Source: Siphonodentalium dalli (taxonomy: Eukaryota > Mollusca > Scaphopoda > Gadilida > Siphonodentaliidae). From it: 64,000 nt of DNA. The stretch is taken from assembly GCA_032622095.1 (NCBI GenBank), contig CP136066.1, forward strand, positions 168,960,664 through 169,024,663, written 5' to 3'. The notes below the pieces were generated by a model, which did no database searches, had not been told where the DNA came from, and saw nothing but the letters and a program-made list of their open reading frames with translations. Below are positions 11,714 to 22,857 of this stretch, piece after piece (the stretch's first letter is position 1; every line of letters begins with the position of its first letter). Both the position numbers and the translations under genes were made by a program.

Positions 11714-12937
11714 AGATCTTATCTAAAATAACCGACGAGCCATAACTCCCCAGGGAAAGATGAAGGGCCCACCCCATAAAATCTCCCATAAAAAACACAC
11801 CCCTACTTACCAGGACTATCATAACATTGATAGGCCATATACCCACACAATAGAGCAGGTTGGTTGAAATTCCATTAGTTTCTTTTTAAAAACCAGAAGA
11901 AATTTGTCCCTCAAAACGCATAATCCTTAGTAGGGACATGCCATTTAAAAGACAATTATATTCTTTTTAAAAACCAGAAGAAATTTGTCCCTCAAAACGC
12001 ACAATCCTTAGTAAGGAAACGCCCTTTAAAGGACAGGCATCCTTAAAGGGGGAAAAGTCCCCATAAAAAGAAATTGTTATTTAGTAATTGCCATACAATA
12101 TTTAAAAGTGTAATGTGGATTCTGATAATTTCCTCTGAATTCTAAACACAATCGTGCCAAGGTTTTTCTTTTATATACACCCACACAATAGAGCAGGTTG
12201 GTTGAAATTCCATTAGTTTCTTTTTAAAAAGCAGAAGAAATTGTCCCCCAAAACGCATAATCCTTAGTAAGGAAATGCCCTTTAAAAAACAAGCATCCTT
12301 AAAGGGGAAAAAGTCCCCATAGAAAGAAATTGTTATTAAGTAATTGCCATACAATATTTTAAAGTGTAATGTTGATTGTGATCATTTCCTCTGTTTTCTA
12401 AACACAATCGTTGCAGGGTCTTTTCGTTTATATACACGCACACAATAGAGCAGCTTGGTTGAAATGCCATTAGTTTCTTCTTTTTTTTAAATCAGAAGAA
12501 ATTGCCCCTCAAAACGCATAATCCTTTGTAAGGAAATGCCCTTTAAAAGACAAGCATCCTTAAAGGGGAAAAGGTCCCCATAAAAATAAATTGTTATTAA
12601 GTAATTGTTATACAATATTTTAAAGTGTTATGTGGATTCTGATAATTTCCTCTGAATTCTAAACACAATCGTGGCAAGGTCTTTTCGTTTATATAATCAT
12701 CGAAGGTGTCGTTGTTGGTGCAGTGTCGGATTTTCATGAGCCCGCTGTGTGCACCCAAATTAGGATATTTTATAGATTCCCAGTCGTCATAAAAGTCAAG
12801 TGTAGCTCCGTGCCATATCAATGTTATGATAGTCCTGGTAAGTAGGGATGTGTTTTCTATCGGAGATTTTATGGGGTGGGCCATTTTTCATCTTTCCCTG
12901 GGGAGTTATGGCTCGTCGGTTATTTTAAATAAGATCT
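11714..12937. mobile_element. 1.2-kb inverted-repeat element with internal tandem repeats
   Basis: Terminal inverted repeats of about 120 bp (11714-11832 and 12816-12937), starting AGATCTTATYTAAAATAACC, surround a tandem array. The layout of long inverted ends plus a short tandem core resembles the pearl-type elements described from bivalves, though I cannot confirm sequence identity with them. It begins only 10 bp from the end of the preceding element. No coding capacity. Confidence 0.65.
11842..12690. repeat. ~255-bp tandem repeat, about three copies
   Basis: Units begin CACACAATAGAGCAGGTTGG and run through CCAGAAGAAATTTGTCCCTC to a TTTCGTTTATATA end at about 11845, 12182 and 12441. The first unit carries an internal partial duplication of ~85 bp. 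A further partial unit lies outside the element at 12969-13072. Confidence 0.75.
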
Positions 12938-12968
12938 CCGTGCCATAAGGGGAAGGTTTGTAGATATC

Positions 12969-13072
12969 TGCCATATACCCACACAATAGAGCAGGTTTGT
13001 TGAAATTCCATTAGTTTCTTTTTAAAAACCAGAAGAAATTTGTCCCTCAAAACGCACAATCCTTAGTAAGGA
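12969..13072. repeat. Orphan partial tandem unit
   Basis: Same sequence as the start of the tandem unit at 11842 but beyond the right inverted repeat of that element. It may mark an earlier, longer array or a second element cut by later insertion. Confidence 0.65.
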
Positions 13073-13073
13073 A

Positions 13074-13854
13074 ATTGCATTGTATTATGCATTTCACAGA
13101 AACTATGTTCCAATGTCCGCACGGCTTCCATTGGTGTCCCGTCCACGTCGTTTGGTCTAGTTGTATTATCATTGTCACGCGAGTGGCTTCCATTGTCAGT
13201 ATTACTACATGCGCGTTCTGAATTCGTCGCCAGATCTGGTAAGGGAATATGTGATAGGCTTTCGTCGAATGATCGGAAACTTGGCAGTTCACTGCTTCCA
13301 TGTACTCCACTCGATCTATTATCTGCTATTCTACGTAGCGTTGTAAATTCTGATTGCTGTTGTTTCCTGGCACAAGGACTGTTTTCGTTGTGTAATAAAG
13401 GGTTACAGTGATGAGTTTATGGCCCAATTTCGAAACTTGAACTTTTGTGTTGTTCAGATCCTCAGTGATGTCGATATCGAATTGTGTTATATTCTCGTCA
13501 TGTATCACTATCACACTTTGGCTTTGATTGCGGTCAGTCCATAACACTTCATAGTTGGGGAGAGTGCCAATTTGTATGTAGTAGCGTCTCAGGAGAATCG
13601 CCCTCCAGATGGCCTTATCTCCGTCGGCTACAACAAATGTTATTTGCCTTTTGTCCAGTTTGGGCTGTATCTCTGGTGGTGACGCAATTTGCTGGATCAT
13701 GGTGGTGTTTGTGCTTTTGTTGGTATGACTGCTGTGGTCCTTTCCTATTTTCATGTGTTGTCGTTCTGTTTTTCTCATTTTGCTCCATATTTCGGTGTCT
13801 TTTGTCAGTTCCAGATGACATGCCTGTTGTAATCCAATTTAAATATGTGCACAA
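13074..13854 (-). pseudogene. Unclassified reading frame, possibly retroelement ORF1-like
   Basis: A 150-codon minus-strand frame (13778-13326) reads like a real protein: LDKRQITFVVADGDKAIWRA, then DIDITEDLNN, then HKLITVTLYYTTKTVLVPGN. The last motif (h.hTLYxTT.TvLVxGN) reminds me of short domains in invertebrate retroelement-associated proteins. An in-frame TAG near 13326 and a frame change are followed by more protein-like sequence (PLPDLATNSERACSNTDNGS...TPMEAVRTLEHSF) to about 13074. Upstream basic, His/Gln-rich sequence is in another frame. I infer a broken mobile-element protein, family unknown. Confidence 0.4.
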
Positions 13855-13876
13855 TTTTCGAATCCGGGTATTCTAA

Positions 13877-15021
13877 TTAAGTTTCCGTGGAGGAAATTAA
13901 CATTATATGGTGATCGATGTTAAGCACGTCCTGTTAGAAGTCACGTGACCACATTGCTCTTATATTTTCAATAGCAAATGCCTCAATGCTTTCCTTTCGC
14001 CCTTTACGTTCATTTTTTATTGTGTTTGGTACATTATGCTACTTGTACATGGTTGTAAGATGACGGGGTCAGGCAACCTGCCGATATGTCAATTTATACA
14101 TCCAAGTTAGACTTTTGCATTAAGACTTATTAAGATCAAGCACGATACAGATTATATCTTTCGTACGTATTGGTACATGTCTTTGTCAAATGTGCGAAAG
14201 TGGGCTGGCAAGAGGTGATACCAGGGTAAGCATGCTTGGGCAGTTTTGAAGAGATGTTCTTATTGAAGAAGCCTGTTTGCTTTATATTGTCATGATATTT
14301 GAGTGTGACCACTGTGCACACGTATAAGTTTACGACGTGCCCTTTGTTTCATTTATTGATTCAGAGGTCATTTTGTACACATATGGCTACATGGGTAGCT
14401 TCTTGGTTGCTACCAATTGGGGTATATAGAGCTATGGCATATGTGTATATTTATTGAGCAGCTCCGGGGCTTATAGACTTAGCTGATTTTCAATGCATTG
14501 TGACAAATGTTTGCCTCATGTTGTTTAAGATCGGAATATACTCGTTATTGGCACCCGTGATTATGTTCACTATTGGTCCTGCCAAATATTGCGTGCACGA
14601 TCAGTCTTGTTATTTTGGCATGATTATTCAGGGCGAAGTTTCTTGTGGAATCTTGGACTAATATAACAGGGATAGCCGTCTCGCCGTTTCTCGTGTAGAT
14701 ATCGCGGCGGTATTGTTATGCTAATTAGCTGCGGGTGTTGCTCTCTGCGCTTAGCGACGTGTAGACAAGATGGCGTCGACCACTGAATGCCACTGTCTAT
14801 TCTATACCGACGGCGACAAGAAAATCGCTTTATCCTAATCCTAAAACAATTTCGCGCGGAATGCACATTAGCTACATAATTATAAATACTAGAATAAGTT
14901 TAGGGCATTGTGAAGTTGATTAAATAGTGGGGAGTTTGCATGCAAGAGGTGACATTTGTGGAAATGTAATATAACTATAATATAACGCTCTGTTAACAGC
15001 TAATGCTCGTTGGCTGAGGGG
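13877..15021. other. No gene recognised
   Basis: Several short open frames only; none has recognisable motifs or splice context. Probably 3' flank of the P-like element and old repeat debris. Confidence 0.4.
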
Positions 15022-16190
15022 TTATTGTTTCCCCCCTGCTTTATGGCGATAGTGTCGAAACAATTGTTCAATTGAATCCTGATTAAAATGTGCTGTCAGT
15101 ACAAATTTTGCGCCATCATTCAAATTTGTTTTAACGATTCTCACAAGAGATTTGACGGTCATGTCCAACCCTCTGATGGTTTGTTGACTAATCTGCATCT
15201 TCAGTTTGTCTTTTTTGCTGAATTCTCCTTTTCTTTTAGCAACCGAATTTTCCCAGTTTGCGAAATATCCCAGAAATGTTTTCTCCAGCCATGCTAGTCT
15301 TTCGTCATCTGAACTAACATATGCACTCAAGTCGGAATTCCTCTTATTTTTCCCTTCAAACAAGTTCTGATCATTCATGCAATCAAAGAATTTGTTCATC
15401 ATTCTGACAAATTTCACTGCTTCGGCTACTTGTTCATCGTAGAAGTGTTCCAAATCATTAGCAACACTTGCACTGAATATATTTGCTGCCAGTGACACCT
15501 TCATCTTGCTGAAAGATGTTAGGGCTATGTGAGTCCTGGTGAGCTTTGGGCAAGGCGAATAAGTACTCGCCTCACAGTGATCCTCACAGAGCTTAACTAT
15601 ATGCATCCAGGATATGTCTTTCCCATCACACCACGTTTTCCTACTCTTTTTATGCGAGTACGATGAACTAAAACAATTCCGTGCAGTTTTCAAAAGATGT
15701 GGAACATCAGAGATTATATATATGGTCCGGTTTAAGTCGAAAGGACATTTCATGGAATAGTCGCTATCAGATCATCTTGTCAATAGTGTGTACATCGTTC
15801 TGTTAGCTGATGCCCCATCACAAAAAGTACTTTAAGATGTAGCTTAGTTTCTAGAAGCTGAATAGCCTGGAGAATAATTATATATAGATGATCAGCACCA
15901 GTATTGCATCTTGCAAATCCTGCCATTGGGAACTTTAACGACGTGACAGCTCCACGAACCATTGACACTAACACATTTTTAGCCAAAACACCATGATTGG
16001 ATGACGATGAACTATCCATTTTCGCCAGTTCATTGCCAACGGATATATTAGTCCCAGGTGGAATCGATAGTTGTTGCGATCTATCTAAACGTTGTATGAG
16101 CGGGTATTGGTCAGACAAGTTATCATGGAAAGCTTTGTCTATTTTTCCGCATTGTACATATTGGTTGAGTAACTCCAGAGGTTATCGGCT
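15022..16190 (-). pseudogene. P-element-like (THAP9-related) transposase, copy 1
   Basis: Two frames on the minus strand cover the RNase H-type catalytic region of a P-element transposase. The upstream one (16118-15780) has LAKNVLVSMVRGAVTSLKFP; a one-base shift then restores CDGASANR; the second (15753-15022) has SDVPHLLKTARNCF, then LAANIFSASVA, MMNKFFDCMN and YFANWENSV, all typical P/THAP9 landmarks. The usual N-terminal THAP DNA-binding domain is absent from the preserved part. The break at about 15820 is shared with copy 2, so it is old. A TGA near 15775 is specific to this copy. No active protein is possible. Confidence 0.75.
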
Positions 16191-16887
16191 TAGATAATTT
16201 ATTGAGTCAAATGTTTTCAAGATGTCAGATAAGATCAGAATATGCAAATGTGTGGTATTCATAAGTATGTTTATTATGCATGGTTATTACGTATATGCAG
16301 GTATGGTAGGGCAAGATAACATGCTAAACTATGTTTGTTTGTCCACGTTTCCACATATGTATGTAGTTAACTGGTTGTGTCATAATTTAGGTTTCTCATC
16401 TCGTATCCATTGTTATGCCTATGTAGCATAATAATGAGTGTAGTCTTGTAATATAAAGAGAGTAGATATTTAATGACCTTTAATTAGATTCATTATATTG
16501 CTCGCACTATATTGTTTCAGTTTATATGTGCATCAGCTGTGGCGTGAGATTCATATGAGTGTTTCATTTGTGGATAATTGAGGCACTGTCTCAGTTCATA
16601 AAATAGCATAGGTAGATTCAATGTGCGTTATAGTTTGAATATATTGGGATCCATTAATAGGTTAGAATTGTCCGATGATTCAAAGTGCTTGATGTGCATG
16701 GTAATTATACGGAGAACAGACAGAGATTTGTTTGTTTCAATGTTAACGTGCCATAGCTGTCATCAGCTGTCAGTATTGCATCAAACTGGCCTTTTGTTGT
16801 GAACTTATGCACATACCTGGCTTGTTAGAATTCAGCATATATTGCGTGATTTAGTTTCCCAAATTATGCAGATTTTGACAGATACTA
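15406..16887. repeat. 1.48-kb duplication, copy 1 (pairs with 20108-21586)
   Basis: This stretch is nearly identical to 20108-21586, covering part of the P-like transposase and ~690 bp upstream of it. Both copies end at the same base on the right (GACAGATACTA), which suggests that this is the true end of the mobile unit. At the left, copy 2 is cut short. Confidence 0.85.
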
Positions 16888-17275
16888 CACTCTAAAAACT
16901 CCAGGTACTCTGGAGTACCAAATTTGGTACTCCGGCTGTCCCACACGGAGTACCAAAATTGTGGTACTCCATAGTACCAAATGAGGTTTTGGTACTCCAG
17001 AGTACCAAACCTGAATGGTACTCCGGAGTACCACAACACTTTTGGTACTTCATATTAGGTACTCTGGCGTGCCAAATTATAGGTACTCTCCGTAAACCCT
17101 CATGGAGTACCCAAATTATGGTACTCCAGAGTACAAAAAACCTTTTTGGACTCCCGAATACTAAAATATATTTGGTACTCCAGACTACCAACCTGTTTTT
17201 GGCACTCCAGAATACCAAAATATATTTGGTACTCCAGACTACCAACCTAATTTTGGTACTTCATATTTACAGGTT
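16886..17275. mobile_element. Short element with GGTACTCC palindrome cluster
   Basis: Starts TACACTCTAAAAACTCC and ends with an imperfect inverse (TATTTACAGGTT). The inside is filled with variants of GGTACTCCGGAGTACC, about fifteen half- or full sites, plus a ~65-bp direct repeat at 17160-17250. The cluster lies exactly at the right border of the P-like duplication. Confidence 0.55.
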
Positions 17276-18081
17276 CATAGCCGCTCCCCACAGAATTAGA
17301 CCAGGTTATGATTTTGCACCAGACCTACTAATAACTTTTGAAAAATACATGAGTCGCATCCAATAATCCAGCCTGAGATTCTACTGACGACAAGATTCAC
17401 CAGAGTGTGACTGTTGCCATCGGTGGGATCACGAACATGAACACATAACGTGACTCGAGAGTAGATATAGAGAGTTATTAGAAGGGCTGGTGCCAAATCA
17501 TCCCTGGGCTATTTCCTCGGATAGTGGCTAGGAAAACAGAAGTGTACCACACATAAGGTGATCTAATAGAGTTATGCACTCAAAATACTATTATCATCCA
17601 ACTGATACAGCATTTTTATTCATGTACAACATTCCACTCAAGGCAGATAACTATCAGCTCTGCATTATACATGTATTTAGATCTGGACAATTCATACCCA
17701 TGTTTCTATATATATGAGAAAAAGAAGAAACTAGTTAAATCATTTATTAAATTCAACAGTTAATGTGATAACATGGAATGTATATATATACACACTGATC
17801 AAAGAAATTTACATGTACCAACGGAGTCACTACATGGATTTACACATGTAAATCATTACACGGATTTGTAAAGTCAGAATCGGCAATTTTAAGGTCAAAG
17901 GTAATTTTTTAAACAAAATTTAAATCGTTATTATGGAATGAAATAAGAATTTTTTTCTGCAAACTAATATATATCTATCCATAAGATTTCCACTACAGCC
18001 CTCGAAATTAACGGCACATTTGACCTTAAAATGGTCGATTATGTCTTTACGAATCCATGTATCAACAGTATATCCTTTTAA
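17276..18081. other. No gene recognised
   Basis: AT-rich sequence with ATATATA stretches. I see no coding signal. Confidence 0.4.
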
Positions 18082-18540
18082 ATTGATAATGAGGAGCACT
18101 TCCTCCTCCATTGTACCTCACTGTCAGACGAGCGCGCCATATTTCACGAGAAACTAACACCTGATCTCCTAACCACCCCTAACGAGAAGCTATTCAATAA
18201 CATATTAACAAGCACAGACCCAACAACACTACAGGCACTGGCATATTTCGTCCACTGTGGACTGAAAAAGAAAGGTGTTTGGGAACCAAGTGCCGAACTG
18301 GTCAATCGAGTACAACAAAAAAGGAACATTGCCCTATCAACTTGATACCATCCTGGTTTGATGCTGGCTGATGACGTAATATCAACTCACATAATTACAT
18401 TGTCATTTATATACATCCATATATGTATTTGTTGCTACTTATTTTGTTTCATATTCAATGTTCTTGTCTTGTTATTCTATGTTAATGTACATTTGACCAT
18501 ACATGGTGTAACGTACTATATAAACTTTGATTGATTGATT
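18082..18540 (+). mobile_element. LINE 3' end fragment
   Basis: Open plus-strand frame from 18082 to a TGA at about 18343 reads EEHFLLHCTSLSDERAIFHE, the Cys/His-type C-terminal motif (HFLLHC) that follows reverse transcriptase in several LINE clades, then a basic tail. A 3' untranslated stretch follows, ending in TTGATTGATT, a typical short-repeat tail. Everything upstream is missing, as expected of a 5'-truncated insertion. Confidence 0.6.
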
Positions 18541-18552
18541 TAAATGATAACC

Positions 18553-18831
18553 CTATTTCATTATCCTGTTGTGAAATCTAGTGACTCCGTTGGTTAGTGC
18601 ACTAACGCCATCTAGTTTCATGACATGCTTTTCCAGACATATCATTGTATTCTTGACCTTCCGTGCATATTGTATCCCAAACACGAAGTAGGTCGACATC
18701 AGCAGAGATATTGGCAGCGTCAAGTCACAGATCTCCATTTCGTCCATCACAATGGCTATCTTGTCACATGATAAGAGGTGCCAACCAACACACCCTTTTA
18801 ACACCAGTGCCGGTGTTGTTCCAAGTGGAAC
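18553..18831 (-). CDS. Last exon of SAMD3-like gene
   Basis: Follows a strong acceptor (caatctcattcacag) and stays open to a stop. It encodes VPLGTTPALVLKGCVGWHLL then IAIVMDEMEICDLTLPISLL, MSTYFVFGIQY and a short tail. The pattern, a beta-rich core then (Y)FVF.IQY, is the usual C-terminal end of SAMD3-like proteins of invertebrates and fish. It continues the reading from the exon that ends at 21885 (IKIVE then gtatgt). About 3 kb of intron lies between, containing the second P-like copy. Function unknown. Confidence 0.55.
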   Translation of the reverse strand, partial: VPLGTTPALVLKGCVGWHLLSCDKIAIVMDEMEICDLTLPISLLMSTYFVFGIQYARKVKNTMICLEKHVMKLDGVSALTNGVTRFHNRIMK

Positions 18832-20107
18832 CTGTGAATGAGATTGAAAATGAGTTAATAAAATTTGTTTAAATTACCTCTGTTCTGACAATATCTGGTA
18901 AAGAAGCTCTGTCTGACTATTGACTAAGAATGCAATTTGGGTGAAATTTTGTCAAAAAACGCTTGACATACAAACAAAATAATTGTTTGAACTCGGACAC
19001 TAGCAATAAGCCAGTACCCGGTTCGGAACCATATGGTTAATTCTATTCAGCCATATAAATGCCACACGTCCCTCACAAAGGAGAGGAGCCATAACAGATT
19101 ACGTTATGTAACTGAGTAGTACCCGAAGGAAAAAGATTCCCTTTTACTAATGCAGGAATTTGAAATTCCAGAATCGTAACATTGATGAGCGCTGAAATAA
19201 AACAAACGCGCCGGATTTATACAGACACAACAGTTATATCATAATGAGATCACACCACTGAAGCAAATCGCGAATACATGATTAATTATCGGCTCGGACA
19301 GAAGCAGGAGTATCAAATCTCGCAAAATCAAAGCTTCAGACGACATCATGCCGCGCATGTGCGAATTGCCCATTAACTGAGACCATATTGGGGGTAGTAA
19401 CCTGACCACAGGTGGGCAATTCCACGGTTTCGGATGTACTCTTCGGACAACATATTTGGCTGAATATGTTACGCTGGGGCGAATATCTGTACCTACTAGT
19501 ATTTTATTCTAAAATGTTGAATTATGCTCCATCTTTTAGAAATAATAATATTGAGTTTTTGTGTATAATACTGTATTTCAATAATGTTTGTTGGTGCCTT
19601 CAATAGTCGATGTCGGACGTACTCATACTCGTACCCTACCCTCACTCTCGGCTGTATTTTTAGGAAAATATCAAAATACCAAAAATCACTCTACTGATAA
19701 GGGTTAATAAAATATTGAACTTAATTTACTCTAGTAGCTCATGGTGGTTTTGTATGCACTTGTATGTCCAGAGCAAAACTCTTCCACGAATCCACTAATT
19801 GAAGGTACACGAACAATATTTGGTTGGTGACACATTTCCCATTGAGGGCGAAATGGGTCAAATGGCCACGCCCCTTTTTGCGCGAAGTACTACCACCCGT
19901 CGTGACTATATCTCCATAACCGTTGGACATAGGGGGTCGTGTGATACATGTCAGTAATACATGTTCATATCCAAAAGTCAATGGTTTTTAAGATAATTGA
20001 CAAAAAAACAAAAACAAAATCCATTTTTAAGGGCCTGAACCACAATTTTGGGATTCAGCACTTTTATCTCAAAGTTGAGCCCCCAATTAGGATTGTATTG
20101 ACCAATT
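18832..20107. other. Intron of SAMD3-like gene, nothing else recognised
   Basis: Lies between the last two exons of the 18.5-25.0 kb gene. No repeat family was recognised. Confidence 0.4.
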
Positions 20108-20890
20108 GACAAATTTCACTGTTTCGGCTACCTGTTCATCGTAGAAGTGTTCCAAAGCATTAGCAACACTTGCACTGAACATATTTGCTGCCAGTGACAC
20201 CTTCATGTTGCTGAAAGATGTTAGGGCTATGTGAGTCCTGGTGAGCTTTGGGCAAGGCGAATAAGTACTCGCCTCACAGTGATCCTCACAGAGCTTAACT
20301 ATATGCATCCAGGATATGTCTTTCCCATCACACCACATTTTCCTACTCTTTTTATGCGAGTACGATGAACTAAAACAATTCCGTGTAGTTTTCAAAAGGT
20401 GTGGAACATCAGAGATTATATATATGGTCCGGTTTAAGTCGAAAGGACATTTCATGGAATAGTCGTTATCAGATCCTATTGTCAATAGTGTGTACAGCGT
20501 TCTGTTAGCTGATGCCCCATCACAAAAAGTACTTTAAGATGAAGCTTAGTTTCTAGAAGCTGAATAGCCTGGAGAATAATTGTATATAGATGATCAGCAC
20601 CAGTATTGCATGTTGCAAATCCTGCCATTGGGAACTTTAACGCGACAGCTCCACGAACCATTAACACTAACACATGTTTAGCCAAAAACACCATGATTGG
20701 ATGACGATGAACTATCCATTTTCGCCAGTTCATTGCCAACGGATATATTAGTCCCAGGTGGAATCGATAGTTGTTGCGATCTATCTAAACGTTGTATGAG
20801 CGGGTATTGGTCAGACAAGTTATCATGGAAAGCTTTGTCTATTTTTCCGCATTGTACATATTGGTTGAGTAACTCCAGAGGTTATCGGCT
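20108..20890 (-). pseudogene. P-element-like transposase, copy 2 (truncated)
   Basis: Second copy of the 15.4-16.9 kb sequence. It holds the upstream catalytic portion and SDVPHLLKTTRNCF but stops after FYDEQVAETVKF where the duplication ends, so the C-terminal third is gone. It shares the old frameshift before CDGASANR with copy 1 but is open at the place where copy 1 has a TGA. It sits in an intron of the SAMD3-like gene, in the same orientation. Confidence 0.75.
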
Positions 20891-21586
20891 TAGATAATTT
20901 ATTGAGTCAAATGTTTTCAAGATGTCAGATAAGATCAGAATATGCAAATGTGTGGTATTCGTAAGTATGTTTATTATGCATGGTTATTACGTATATGCAG
21001 GTATGGTAAGGCAAGATAACATGCTAAACTATGTTTGTTTGTCCACGTTTCCACATATGTATGTAGTTAACTGGTTGTGTCATAATTTAGGTTTCTCATC
21101 TCGTATCCATTGTTATGCCTATGTAGCATAATAATAAGTGTAGTCTTGTAATATAAAGAGAGTAGATATTTAATGACCTTTGATAGATTCATTATATTGC
21201 TCGCACTATATTGTTTCAGTTTATATGCGCATCAGCTGTGGCGTGAGATTCATATGAGTGTTTCATTTGTGGATAATTGAGGCACTGTCTCAGTTCATAA
21301 AATAGCATAGGTAGATTAAATGTGCGTTATAGTTTGAATATATTGGGATCCATTAATAGGTTAGAATTGTCCGATGATTCAAAGTGCTTGATGTGCATGG
21401 TAATTATACGGAGAACAGACAGAGATTTGTTTGTTTCAATGTTAACGTGCCATAGCTGTCATCAGCTGTCATTATTGCATCAAACTGGCCTTTTGTTGTG
21501 AACTTATGCACATACCTGGCTTGTTAGAATTCAGCATATATTGCGTGATTTAGTTTCCCAAATTATGCAGATTTTGACAGATACTA
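20108..21586. repeat. 1.48-kb duplication, copy 2
   Basis: Nearly identical partner of 15406-16887, with scattered single-base changes. Its right border is the same as in copy 1. The left border is abrupt within the transposase. Confidence 0.85.
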
Positions 21587-21884
21587 TATATGGTACCGTG
21601 CAACTGACCAATTTTTTTTTGCCGACTCAAAATATTTATTTGTCTCATTTTTCATATCGTACACCGAAAGCAAAATAGCTGCACACATGTAGTGTGAGGT
21701 TATGTGATAGGTCAGGTGACATTTCCTCTGATTTTTGTCATAAATTTTCAATGTTATAAAAATGCCCAAACGTGTTTTTTACCAGAACTGTCACAGTGAC
21801 CTTAGGGCAAATTGTGTGGATCACCGAATGCACCCTTACTGTGTGAGTTAGTCTTAATAACATTAATGCTTCTATGAAACATAC

Positions 21885-22857
21885 CTCCACTATTTTAATA
21901 ATGCTGGTAATATCTTCTTTGAAGTACAGGATCAACAGCATGAATACCGTCGCCAAGTCCTGTCGTTCCTCGCACTTTTTGTTTTGTTCCAGAAGCTGGT
22001 CCATTTTGTTTCTTACATCCTTCACTACGCTAACACACTCCATGAATCTTAATAACTTAGCACATTTATTGTTTGACAAGTCTCTCCCGAATATTCATGC
22101 CGACAAGGTTCTGAAAATGTTCCAAAAGCCACCTTTCATGCCACAGAAAAGGCCAGTCCTCAAGCATTGTTTCGACAGTGGTGTTGGCATTTATCTCATG
22201 CCTTTGAAGGCCATACGTTTCACTCATCAGTTGATCAGCGGAAGTTAGATCCCACTTATCTGGCCCCAATTGGTAAAGCTCCTTTAACTTATTTATTTTT
22301 CAACGCACATCTCTTCTTCATCAACATCTGGTTGCCAATTTTTGCAACCATAGCTGTCAGCTTTTCTTTTTCTCGTTTCTTTTTTTTCCCTGATTTTTGA
22401 CCTTTTCACGATGTTGTTACTACCGGTATCATCCTGACATCTGTTCAAATTTCCCACCCTTGATTTCAACTGATTCAGGATTGAATGATATCCAGAACCA
22501 ATGGCGTGGCCTTCATCGGTTTTGTCCATGAAGGAATCCGTATATTTCTTTATTATGGCAGATGACTCAAATGTTTTCTGTCAGGATTCAAACATTTGAG
22601 TCGGATGTCATCCACAATTTCCCTGACGAATTGTCGTCTCAACTTAGGGTGTGGCCTTTGTTTCTTCTAAAAACAGTTCATCATCAATTTCTTCCAAGGG
22701 ATCCCGTAACTTGTGTACCAATTGTTCACCAAACCCGCATGTATGTTCAGAACACTTGTTGTTGCATCATTTGATGATGATGATGATGATTGTGCCGACA
22801 CTGTGGCCATTGCTGTGGCTGGCTCAGGTGTGGGAAGTACCGGTATTTGTGTGTTTT
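21885..22857 (-). pseudogene. Large central exon of SAMD3-like gene, frameshifted
   Basis: Acceptor tttatttcag at 22857 and donor gtatgt at 21885 frame a ~970-bp exon. In order it holds a Pro/Thr/Ser linker, an acidic stretch (DPLEEIDDELFLEE), KLRRQFVREIVDDIR, SFMDKTDEGHAIGSGYHSIL with the nearby KADSYGCKNWQP signature, then LMSETYGLQRHEINANTTVE, WPFLWHERWLLEHFQNLVGM and LLRFMECVSVV. DSYGCxNWQP and the WPFL...HF motif are hallmarks of SAMD3-like families. Staying on these motifs needs about five frame changes (near 22750, 22655, 22570, 22290 and 22080), so the exon is dead or the assembly has indels here. Confidence 0.6.

Noticed and set aside
16886-17275. CRISPR-like regularly spaced repeats
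   Set aside because: Spacing is irregular, units are palindromic and degenerate, and the sequence is eukaryotic.
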